Of a DNA stretch of 64,000 nucleotides, positions 17,801 to 24,901 are shown piece by piece; the first letter of the stretch is position 1; each line of letters begins with the position of its first letter. This stretch comes from Saprospirales bacterium (GTDB lineage: Bacteria; Bacteroidota; Bacteroidia; Chitinophagales; Saprospiraceae). The position numbers were made by a program, and so were the translations under genes. The stretch spans positions 1 through 64,000 of the forward strand of contig PAAY01000097.1 in NCBI GenBank assembly GCA_002698985.1, written 5' to 3'. A model generated the notes under the pieces. The model made no database searches, was not told where the DNA came from, and saw only the letters and a list, made by a program, of their open reading frames with translations.

Positions 17801-19362
17801 AGGGTAAATCGGCCATGTACGACCTGAAAACCAACCTGCTGCAAATCGGAGGGGTGCCATACATCGTGGCATCGGATGCATTCATCTATCCTGAAAACGG
17901 GGAAGTGGAAGTACAGCCCGGTGCCGTAATTACGGAGCTGAAAAATGCCAGAATCATTGCGGATACAGTGAACAAGTACCACGTCATCAACAGGGCCACT
18001 GTGAAAGTTTTGGGAAGAAAAGAATACCGTGCAAGTGGTTTTTACGAGTACAACATTGGCGACAAAAAGCAGGAGATAGAGTTTGCTGAGATCATCGGAA
18101 CCAGGGTGGGTGAGGGCAGCCGCTCAGAAAAGCGCTCAGTGACCCGTGCCATTGGTGAAATCAAAGAAAGCGAACAGTTCTACATCGACCACAAAACCCT
18201 GTTTCAGGGCACCATCACCCTGGCTGCCGACAAACCGCAGCTTGGTTTTCAGGGCTTCGCAAAATTTGAGTCCAAAACCCTGCCCACCAAACACTGGTTC
18301 TCGGTCAACTTCGAGGGCGACAAGAACGACCTGGTCATCAGCTATGACACGCCCCTGAACCCCGATGGTGAGCAGTTGCATACCGGGCTTTTCCTCAGCA
18401 AGGAAACCGCTTCCACTTACCCGAGGGTCATGTCGCCGCTGTATTTCCGGAAGGACAGGCCGGTGCTGCCGGTGACGGGCGTGGTGCAGTACGACGAAAA
18501 GAAGGATCAATTCATCTTTGGTGATTCACTGAAGGTGTTGGGTGGACCTACAGTTTACAAAGGCAACAAGCTCGTTTATGACAATCGAACGGGTAAAATC
18601 GACATGGAAGGTCGCTTCAACCTGGGGTCAGCATTGAAGAATTGCAGCGTGGCTGCTGCCGGGGTTGCTGAAACTACCTTCGGTGAAACCATCGTGGACA
18701 CCCTGATGGGCACCTCGGCAATGAGTTCGGAAACCAATGCGGAATTGATGCTCGGTATTACCTTGAATGTGCCTGACAACCTCGTCAAAATAATGTTGCA
18801 GGATTTTCAGTCCAGTACATTTGACTCCAAACCCATCGTGTTTGCCAAGGACATGCCTTTTTACCGGAGGACAGTTTCTGAACTTTTTGCCGCTAACGAT
18901 GAAATGAAACAGGTGGTTGACGGCATCAGCACCGGTTCGCTGGTCATTCCGAAGAAAGAAAATCCCTTCACGGTGTTGTTCGACAAAGTGCCCATGACCT
19001 GGGACCGGGACTACCAGTCGTTTGTTTCGACCACGGAAAAAATCGGCCTGATGTCGGTGGGTGGTGAAACGGTGAACTCGGAAGTGGAGGCTTACATCGA
19101 GGTGAAGATGCCTACCAACGATGATGATCGGCTGTATTTTTACATCAAATCGCCCAGCCAGTTGTACTATTTCTTTGGCTATAAGCAGGGCATTCTCAAT
19201 ATCTTCTCAAACAATACCCGCTTCATGGAGGAGCTGTTGGGTATGAAAGCCAAAGACCTGATTACCAAGACGCCCGATGGTGAAATTTATGAAATTGCAC
19301 CTGTTGAGGAGGGCACGGCCCGGGCATTTCTGAACCGGATCAAAGCTGTGCAGAAACAGTAA
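14836..19362 (+). CDS. very large exported protein of unknown function (1508 residues)
   Basis: Signal peptide at 1-19 (ILFLLSQVSQAQ), then a helical N-terminal part to about residue 125 and a long, mostly beta-rich body. Several stretches repeat a style of short strands separated by Gly and Asp, for example GKGNFKGEISLSNKGFLGSG and later FQGKSAMYDLKTNLLQIGGV. This resembles, only in pattern, OstA/AsmA-type extended beta proteins. A helical winged-helix-like insertion is possible near 480-530 (DADRLARKLNPNFSVENINS). There is no T9SS tail and no lipobox, so it is probably periplasmic. It follows prmA by 14 bases. I do not recognise the family beyond having the character of a conserved Bacteroidota protein. 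Confidence 0.7.
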   Translation: MRIFSFFAILFLLSQVSQAQRLEAFSEGQNKYLEELKTYMTASKNSKMEDLYETFEKNVKSGVFSPEEVEQTRLTGNLMLGLRMTANPYFTRYLEVLTVIKNAENGAERFASWHQVLDSMLVNVENRKVKPVSDFLEFSFNFFDKNAIDYSKVGTIWLADATDYKLVFEEKEPRLIYDELNLIATRKEDSIVIKNTSGVFYPFEQIWRGKGGVVTWERFGLDPEVHAELGAYEIETKKSLYEVQEAKMHYPLFFGNKPVEGKFADKLVSQNLATGGSYPRFESKEELIEIRNIGEGIGLKAGFRLEGTTVYGFGNGDAKAVFDLRNKAGDLVFRGRSRLFTVRREERLTGEGVEATVYFEQDSIYHPSVNVRFDIPQRSLQLTRGNRGSDRNPFYSSFHNINVDVDRIDFLIDKDSIYFNKQGLGYNKREVPVVFESLNYFEESDYRRLQNIATTNPIALLKIAYEETGERVFDADRLARKLNPNFSVENINSLLYDLVSKGFVNYDAEKQQVELKDKVFLYADASQKKVDYDNLKIISETKETNAEFDLVNQIMQINGVTSIELSATQRVGLRPFGNSIRMRRNRDFDFDGRLFAGFTAFSGKDFHFEYDKFQVVMDSVRFFDVFLPTGEVSKNGQPVANSIGSRIEHLTGVLLIDAPNNKSGKDDIEIFPNLESKESSYVFYDYEGTKGGAYTRDSFYFKLDPFSLKRLDKIRASDLEFDGEMVSAGIFPVFREKLLLQEDTSLGFITNTPAGGFPTYQGKGNFKGEISLSNKGFLGSGTLSYLGAVVHSEDLVFMPKQLTGSAKEFNLAETRTAELEVPKAHGVDVQIDWQPYLDSMYVTSKEAPFELFQEGLHTLKGTLILTPGGLKARGLFDWEKASMSSDLFSFGHFSAHADTTDLKIKAFNSDELALTTSDLKGDVDFVEQKGTFKANQEFLTTTLPYNQYETSFNEFDWDMKAETVTFKTLEDKLGSFLSIHPDQDSLVFQGKSAMYDLKTNLLQIGGVPYIVASDAFIYPENGEVEVQPGAVITELKNARIIADTVNKYHVINRATVKVLGRKEYRASGFYEYNIGDKKQEIEFAEIIGTRVGEGSRSEKRSVTRAIGEIKESEQFYIDHKTLFQGTITLAADKPQLGFQGFAKFESKTLPTKHWFSVNFEGDKNDLVISYDTPLNPDGEQLHTGLFLSKETASTYPRVMSPLYFRKDRPVLPVTGVVQYDEKKDQFIFGDSLKVLGGPTVYKGNKLVYDNRTGKIDMEGRFNLGSALKNCSVAAAGVAETTFGETIVDTLMGTSAMSSETNAELMLGITLNVPDNLVKIMLQDFQSSTFDSKPIVFAKDMPFYRRTVSELFAANDEMKQVVDGISTGSLVIPKKENPFTVLFDKVPMTWDRDYQSFVSTTEKIGLMSVGGETVNSEVEAYIEVKMPTNDDDRLYFYIKSPSQLYYFFGYKQGILNIFSNNTRFMEELLGMKAKDLITKTPDGEIYEIAPVEEGTARAFLNRIKAVQKQ

Positions 19363-19394
19363 CTCATCGGCCCCGAAGATTAACGCCTGCAACC

Positions 19395-19940
19395 ATGCAC
19401 TTCATCGTCTATGACCTGGAAGCAACCTGTTGGGAGGGGGAGCAACCCACCATGACACAGGAGACCATCGAAATCGGTGCGCTGAAAATCGACCGCTATG
19501 GCGAAGTGCTCGGCAGCTTCAGCCGGCTCATCCGTCCCAAACTGCATCCCATCCTGTCCCATTTCTGCCGGCAGCTGACCACCATCGATCAGGTGGAGGT
19601 CAACCGGGCGGCCTCCTTTCCGGAGGTCATCGAGGATTTTCAGGACTGGTGTGGCCTGTACGATGGCGATGAATTTCTGCTGTGTTCATGGGGCAGTTTT
19701 GACAAACGGCAACTGGCCAGCGACTGCCGCCTCCACGACCTCGAAACCGACTGGCTGGAGTCCCACATCAACGTGCGCCGCCAATATCACGACCTGAAAA
19801 ACCTCCGGAAATTCAAAGGCCTGAAAAGGGTGGTGGAGGCCGAAGGCTTTGAATTCACCGGCACCTACCACCGTGGCCTGTCCGACGCACAAAACCTGGC
19901 CAAGGTTTTCGTGAAATACATTGATATGTGGAGGTTTTGA
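19395..19940 (+). CDS. DEDDh 3'-5' exonuclease of the ERI-1/KapD type
   Basis: 181 residues. All five DEDDh residues are visible: Asp7 and Glu9 (VYDLEAT), Asp103 (SWGSFDKRQL), His159 and Asp164 (YHRGLSDAQN). The length and the motif CWEG after DLEAT fit the small ERI-1-like single-domain exonucleases that trim RNA or DNA 3' ends, as opposed to the DNA polymerase III epsilon subunit. It begins 32 bases after the giant exported protein gene, so it may be co-transcribed. Confidence 0.88.
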   Translation: MHFIVYDLEATCWEGEQPTMTQETIEIGALKIDRYGEVLGSFSRLIRPKLHPILSHFCRQLTTIDQVEVNRAASFPEVIEDFQDWCGLYDGDEFLLCSWGSFDKRQLASDCRLHDLETDWLESHINVRRQYHDLKNLRKFKGLKRVVEAEGFEFTGTYHRGLSDAQNLAKVFVKYIDMWRF

Positions 19941-19986
19941 AAGGTGAGAATTCTGCAACACGGCCATTTAGCGAGCAGCCCCACAC

Positions 19987-21651
19987 TCATTCCACCTTTT
20001 CGTAAAAGACAAATCCATTGCAGCGCAACAGTTGCCGGTAGCCCTGTGAGGACGGATCGAAAGTCTCATTTTCGAAGATGACGATGAGATCTTGTGCGTC
20101 CAGGCTCCTTGTTCCATAACTCAGCGCAGGTCCGCGATCCTTCAGTAGGGCCCACCAATAAAAGCTCTCGTCCGAAAGTCCCACTTTCTTTCCACGCAGA
20201 TCCGGAAGCTGGCATTGCTCCAGTTTTTGAAAATGAGCATTTACGTCGTAATAGTAGAGGTGGTGGGGTATCAGTCGCCGGTTGATGAAGGCAGAATAAA
20301 AAGCGTAAGCGATGACGACGGCGAATGCAAATGGGCGCAGCCTCGTTTTCAGAAGAAAGGAAAAGACAGTGAGAACACTGATCCAAAACAACCAGCTGTG
20401 CGTAATGAAAACCCGGTAGAATGGAGCCTTGCGCAGGATGATGACCATAACCAGCGTGGTTGTGAAAACGCCCAGAACGAGGCAGGCCAATTCCCCTTGC
20501 CGTTTTCCGGAACGGAACAGAAGGATGAGAGACACGGCCAGCAACAGGGGAGCCAGCCATCCGCTACCCGGCAGCGGCAACCACTCTTTGAAAAGACCGG
20601 AGAGGTAGTTTTGCGCTTGCAATTGACTGAGGAATGCCGTGGTGCTCTCAGCTGAGGGTTGAACGTAAGGGTTGGATACAAGGGCTTCCAGACCCGAAAA
20701 GGTCAGCAATGGCAAATACAGCAACAGCGAAAGGGCACCGGCTGTGGCGTTGGCGGTCAGCCAGTTCAGCAGCGCCTTTTTATTGCCGATGCAAATCAGG
20801 AGACCTCCCGTGAAAAGCCCTGCCCACCAAAAAAGGAAGGCTGGCTGGGTAAACATCCCCAATGCCACCGTTACGGAAAATAAAAGGCTGCTTCCGCTGT
20901 TCCGTTGTGAGAGTTGCCGCCAGCCGGCCAGCAGGCTGATGACCCCGAAAAACAGCATCATTTCGTATCCCCGGGCCTGGGCCGACCAGCCCCACACCGG
21001 GAACTGCACAGCGATTACCAGGGTGAAAAGCAGACTGCTCCACCGCTTGCCACTCAGTTTTTCGAAGAAAAAAAAGGTGAGCAGCAAAACGGACAGGAAG
21101 GCCGCTGCTGACAAGAGCCTCCCCGTATAAACCAGGTCTCCTGTTGCGACAGCGAAGGCTCCGTTGATCAGGTTGAAAAGCAGGTGGTTGTTGGGCAATG
21201 GGTAGTAGGAAATGGTCTGAAAAGCGGGTAGCTCGGCAAGGGCAATGGCAGAGAAAACCTCATCAGAGCTGTAATGGGATTGCGTCCAGGCTTTCCAGAT
21301 GAGGGCTGTGCCAGTCAGTACAATGAGGGCCAGCGGCAAGCGGGTTGAACCGCTCAATTTTACCGAAGGGACAAATACCGGTCTTCGACTGCCCAACTGC
21401 CAGCCCAGAAAAACCGAAGCGGCCAGGGCCGCCGCACACCACCAGTTCCCCTGGCTTTTTACTCCTTCGGTAAAAAACGAGTTGTTCCACTGGCCGGCTT
21501 TGTAAAAAGCGGGGTTGAGTTTGAGGTAAAAATCCACCAGGTCAGCATGGCTTTGTGCCCAATACCAAATGCCATAGGCCAGCACCACCAGCACAGGAGC
21601 GGCGGACAAATAGAAACGGGGCAATGGCTGTTTACTTTTTATGGCCGACAT
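19987..21651 (-). CDS. GT-C-fold membrane glycosyltransferase-like protein
   Basis: 554 residues from ATG 21651 (MSAIKSKQPL); the frame is open far beyond this, but that stretch overlaps the divergent gene. About ten to twelve hydrophobic helices are predicted. A luminal loop contains HYSSDEVFSAIA with Asp130-Glu131, then ISYYPLPNNHLLFNLI. This arrangement is seen in ArnT/PMT-like (GT39/GT83) lipid-linked sugar transferases. The C-terminal ~100 residues form a soluble, probably periplasmic domain. Donor and acceptor are unknown. It is divergent from the next gene, with only 39 bases between starts. Confidence 0.7.
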   Translation of the reverse strand: MSAIKSKQPLPRFYLSAAPVLVVLAYGIWYWAQSHADLVDFYLKLNPAFYKAGQWNNSFFTEGVKSQGNWWCAAALAASVFLGWQLGSRRPVFVPSVKLSGSTRLPLALIVLTGTALIWKAWTQSHYSSDEVFSAIALAELPAFQTISYYPLPNNHLLFNLINGAFAVATGDLVYTGRLLSAAAFLSVLLLTFFFFEKLSGKRWSSLLFTLVIAVQFPVWGWSAQARGYEMMLFFGVISLLAGWRQLSQRNSGSSLLFSVTVALGMFTQPAFLFWWAGLFTGGLLICIGNKKALLNWLTANATAGALSLLLYLPLLTFSGLEALVSNPYVQPSAESTTAFLSQLQAQNYLSGLFKEWLPLPGSGWLAPLLLAVSLILLFRSGKRQGELACLVLGVFTTTLVMVIILRKAPFYRVFITHSWLFWISVLTVFSFLLKTRLRPFAFAVVIAYAFYSAFINRRLIPHHLYYYDVNAHFQKLEQCQLPDLRGKKVGLSDESFYWWALLKDRGPALSYGTRSLDAQDLIVIFENETFDPSSQGYRQLLRCNGFVFYEKVE

Positions 21652-21690
21652 TTGGGTCAAAGATGCACTTTCAATCCATTTCCAGCCCCC

Positions 21691-23415
21691 ATGAGAAAAC
21701 AATCTTTCCTTTTCTTCGCAATCTCGCTGGCCGGCTTTTGCACTTCGCTGCATGCGCAGCAATGCCTCGTTACCGGCATCGATGCCAGGATCATTAAAAA
21801 CTGCAACGACAATGGAACTGTGCCCGAATGGGAGGATGATTATTTCGAAGCGGAACTGATCGTCAGGTTCGATTCCGTTCCGGAAAATGGCTACCTGGTG
21901 GTGGCCGGACCCCTGCTCGACACCATCCGCTGGCCGGTCGGGCAACTCAACGGCCAGGATTCGCTGGCGCTGCAAAACCTGCATTTCAAAGCCTCTCAAA
22001 AAACCTACCGGGAGTACATCCGTTTGAGTGCCTGGTTCACTGCCGATCCTTCCTGCGTGAAAAATGTCCGAAGTGCCGGCATCTGGAGAGACCACGACGG
22101 GGTGACACACCGCAACATCAAGGCGCCGCAAATCTGTTCGGTATGTGTGGGTCCTCCGGGTTCAACTGGCGGCAAGCTGCCCGACTGCTTCCCTCCGGAA
22201 ATTCCCGATCCTGAAGATCCCTGCTCGGATGTGACGAACTATGCCCCTGATCCGGCCCGGCCTGAAGACACCCCCATCCAATACGTCAAGATGGTGCTGC
22301 ACATTTTCCAGCGTGAGCACCCCGATTCACTTGGAAAGCATGTCCTGAACCTGGATGATCCGGGGAATTACACCAGCGAACACTTGGAAATGATCCGCTC
22401 CTGGTTTACGGATCCGGAGGGTATCAATGGTTTCTTCCAGGCCATTCCCGACGACCCCGCAGACGGCTCCATTCACATACCCGATGCCAGGATCCGCTTC
22501 CTCAACCTTGGCATCGAAGGGGTGGATGTCTTTTTTCATCCCGACAACCGGGCCTGGGGCATGGGCTACTCCTGCGAGGGCAAAGGCACCACGGGCTATT
22601 ACAGCAAGGCGGTGAGCCGCTACCTGCTCAACCCCGACTCGGCGCTGCTGGGTGAGCGCTATTACCGGGCTTTGAAATCCGATGATGTGCGGCAGGCCAT
22701 GCATGTCTTCATAGCAGGTGCTTCCTGGTTTTCCGACGATCAGGAGGATGCCGAACCTGACAGCACCGACTGCATCTGGTATTGCACGCAGGGTTATTCC
22801 AGCAGCCGGCAGGCCTGTTTTGACCCGGCCTTTCCGCCGGTTTACGTCATTTCGGGCAGCTATTACACCTGGCTCAGCGGCCAGGGTGTCCAGCAGGACT
22901 GCGGTGATGACTATCCAGGTTCTGATGCGGCCCTGAGCCGCCAGATGATCGGCGAGTTTCTGCATTTGCTGTCACTCGATCACATCTCCCCCTTTCAGGC
23001 GCACTGGAAGCACCTGGTCGGTGGTGATGGTTGTGAAGATACACCCCTGCAAAGTGAACTCAATCGCATGGGCTGCGCCGATCCTAAACGCCGGGTTGTT
23101 CTCACCCAATGCCAGATCGGCCGCATGCACTACCTGCTGCAGCACCTCCAGCCCGGCTACCTCCGCTATCCACAGCCCGATGGTTCTTTCGCTTCGCAAA
23201 AAACAAAGAGCACCACCGAACCGGACCTTCGCATCAGGAAAGGGGAAGTGGTACGCTGGGCCGGTAAACGGGAGCTGCGCAGCAACGTGGTGGTGGAATC
23301 CGGCGGCCGCCTCATCATCAACTGCGACATCGGCCTGCCGGCCAACGCCCGCATTACCTCTGAACCCGGAGGCCAGGTATTGCTGGAAGGCGGCATGATT
23401 TATAGGGTGGAGTAG
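21691..23415 (+). CDS. exported protein with a degenerate metzincin (M43/pappalysin-like) domain
   Basis: 574 residues from ATG 21691. A signal peptide (1-23, ending LHAQ) is followed by an Ig-like N-terminal domain (about 25-150), a Pro-rich joint, and a domain from about 190 to 495 that follows the metzincin layout. At 421-431 it reads GEFLHLLSLDH, which aligns position for position with HExxHxxGxxH: the first His is Gly421 and the Gly is Ser428, while Glu422, His425 and His431 remain. A Met-turn-like QIGRMHYLL follows at 475-483. The final ~80 residues look like a beta-rich tail (GGRLIINCDIGLPANARI). It is probably an inactive protease-like surface protein. Confidence 0.7.
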   Translation: MRKQSFLFFAISLAGFCTSLHAQQCLVTGIDARIIKNCNDNGTVPEWEDDYFEAELIVRFDSVPENGYLVVAGPLLDTIRWPVGQLNGQDSLALQNLHFKASQKTYREYIRLSAWFTADPSCVKNVRSAGIWRDHDGVTHRNIKAPQICSVCVGPPGSTGGKLPDCFPPEIPDPEDPCSDVTNYAPDPARPEDTPIQYVKMVLHIFQREHPDSLGKHVLNLDDPGNYTSEHLEMIRSWFTDPEGINGFFQAIPDDPADGSIHIPDARIRFLNLGIEGVDVFFHPDNRAWGMGYSCEGKGTTGYYSKAVSRYLLNPDSALLGERYYRALKSDDVRQAMHVFIAGASWFSDDQEDAEPDSTDCIWYCTQGYSSSRQACFDPAFPPVYVISGSYYTWLSGQGVQQDCGDDYPGSDAALSRQMIGEFLHLLSLDHISPFQAHWKHLVGGDGCEDTPLQSELNRMGCADPKRRVVLTQCQIGRMHYLLQHLQPGYLRYPQPDGSFASQKTKSTTEPDLRIRKGEVVRWAGKRELRSNVVVESGGRLIINCDIGLPANARITSEPGGQVLLEGGMIYRVE

Positions 23416-24056
23416 GGAGTAGGGTTTAGGGTTTAGGGTGTAGAGTGTAGGGTTTGGGGGTGCTAGCACTCCTGCCTCCGTAAGACTCCTGGTCACAACG
23501 CTGTGCTACTCCGAGAAACAACTCTGTTCAACTCTGTGGTTAGAATGAGGATTATGGAGGATTATGGAGGATTATGGAAGATTATGGAAGATTATGGTGT
23601 TTAGCAGGACAAGCTACGAGCTACGAGCTATGAGCAACTCTGAGAAACAACTCTGTTCAACTCTGTGGTTAAAATGAGGATTATGGAGGATTATGGAGGA
23701 TTATGGTGTTTAGAAGGACAAGCTACGAGCTACGAGCTATGAGCAACTCTGTGAAATAACTCTGTTCAACTCTGTGGTTAGAATGAGGATTATGGAGGAT
23801 TATGGAGGATTATGGAAGATTATCGTGTTTAGCAGGACAAGCTACGAGCTATGAGCAACTCTGAGAAACAACTCTGTTCAACTCTGTGGTTAGAAGGAGT
23901 AGTGAATAGGGTTGGGGCTGGCTCAAATATTCAAATCCTCAAATCCTCGATTCCTCAATTCCGGTATGGATTTAGCCAACTATTTACCTCAACTTTGCGT
24001 TGTTCTCAAACCGCCGGAGGATTTCAATCCGGCTCATCATTTTTAAATTCCATTTT
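23416..24056. other. gene-free, repeat-filled interval
   Basis: 641 bases with no credible gene. It contains three and a partial copies of a 109-129-bp tandem unit (23515-23895), a run of tag-g-gtttaggg words just after the stop codon (23416-23460), and tcaaatcctc words at 23931-23960. Confidence 0.75.
23515..23895. repeat. long tandem repeat (units of 129, 109 and 112 bp plus a partial copy)
   Basis: Units begin gaaacaactctgttcaactc at 23515, 23644, 23753 (gaaataac) and 23865. Each full unit carries actctgtggtta, a run of two to four ggattatgga/agattatgga words, gtgtttagcaggacaagc, and gctacgagctatgagcaactctg. Unit length differs by the number of 10-base words. No spacer-like unique sequence is present, so it is not CRISPR. 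Confidence 0.85.
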
Positions 24057-24764
24057 ATGATCAAGAAGATTTTTCAAATTGCCTTGCTGCTCACTGTAGT
24101 GGCATGGACGACTACTCCCGCAAATGCCCAAAAGAAACTCAAAGAGGGTGTGATTACCCTGACGTTGGAAGATCTGGGCGATGACAATCCGCAAATGGCC
24201 ATGATGAATGGCAGCACCATGACCTTCTTCTTTTCCGGCGACAAGAACAGGGTTGACGTGAACATGATGGGTGGTATGATGCGAATCAATGCTGTTACTG
24301 ATAATAAAGATGCAGCGAAAAACTTCGTATTGATGGACATGATGGGTATGAAATACCACATCGTTGAAATCGACCCCGAAGAAATGGGGGCTACCAACAG
24401 CTTTTCCAGCTTCGATAACCTTTCCGACATCAAATACGACAAGAAAGATCGGAAAAACATCCTCGGTTACGACTGCTACAAGGCTACCGCTACCAATGAA
24501 GAAGGTCAGAGCTACGTCTATTATATCACCGACAGGATCCAGCCTCCAAAACCTGCCAATGAGAGTGCAAACATGCTGGAGGGCTTTCCACTCCGGATGG
24601 AAATAGACCTGGGTATGGGTGATGGATCCAAAATGGTTTTTACGGCCACGGAGATTGAGCCAAAAGTTGATAAAGAGGCATTTACGCCTCCGGCTGATAC
24701 GGAAGGCTACCAGAAAATCACCATGGAAGAATTCCTGAAAGAGATGAATTCGATGGGCAATTGA
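24057..24764 (+). CDS. exported DUF4412-like protein
   Basis: 235 residues from ATG 24057, with signal peptide MIKKIFQIALLLTVVAW ending at NAQ. The body is rich in Met (MAMMNGSTMTFFFSG, VNMMGGMMRIN, LMDMMGMKYH) and contains ILGYDCYKATATNEEGQSY, the core pattern of DUF4412 proteins. It is probably a periplasmic or surface protein with a beta-sandwich that reads as an LolA-like or lipid-binding type, but function is unknown. The N-terminal part of the longer open frame is not needed. Confidence 0.7.
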   Translation: MIKKIFQIALLLTVVAWTTTPANAQKKLKEGVITLTLEDLGDDNPQMAMMNGSTMTFFFSGDKNRVDVNMMGGMMRINAVTDNKDAAKNFVLMDMMGMKYHIVEIDPEEMGATNSFSSFDNLSDIKYDKKDRKNILGYDCYKATATNEEGQSYVYYITDRIQPPKPANESANMLEGFPLRMEIDLGMGDGSKMVFTATEIEPKVDKEAFTPPADTEGYQKITMEEFLKEMNSMGN

Positions 24765-24785
24765 TGCCCTGTGGCCCGACTGAAG

Positions 24786-24832
24786 CAAAGGCGTTGTTCC
24801 TGTGGGGACAGCGCCTTTGTTCGTACAGGAAC
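24786..24832 (+). other. possible H-type RNA pseudoknot or alternating hairpins
   Basis: Stem A: caaaggcg (24786-24793) with cgcctttg (24812-24819). Stem B: gttcctgt (24796-24803) with acaggaac (24825-24832). Both are perfect 8-bp stems, interleaved as A, B, A', B' with loops of 2, 8 and 5 bases. It lies 22 bases after the DUF4412 gene and 70 bases before the next start codon. Confidence 0.5.
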
Positions 24833-24901
24833 CTGTGGCGCTGCTGATTTGCAATCTGCCAGACTACATCATGCCGGCCAAAATGCTGAAATTCGCAATT
24901 G

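Noticed and set aside
21652-22131. N-terminal extension of the GT-C protein
   Set aside because: It would overlap the start of the divergent exported protein, and the extra residues have no membrane-protein character.
23515-23895. Possible CRISPR array
   Set aside because: Units are 109-129 bp with no short constant repeat and unique spacers, and no cas genes are nearby.
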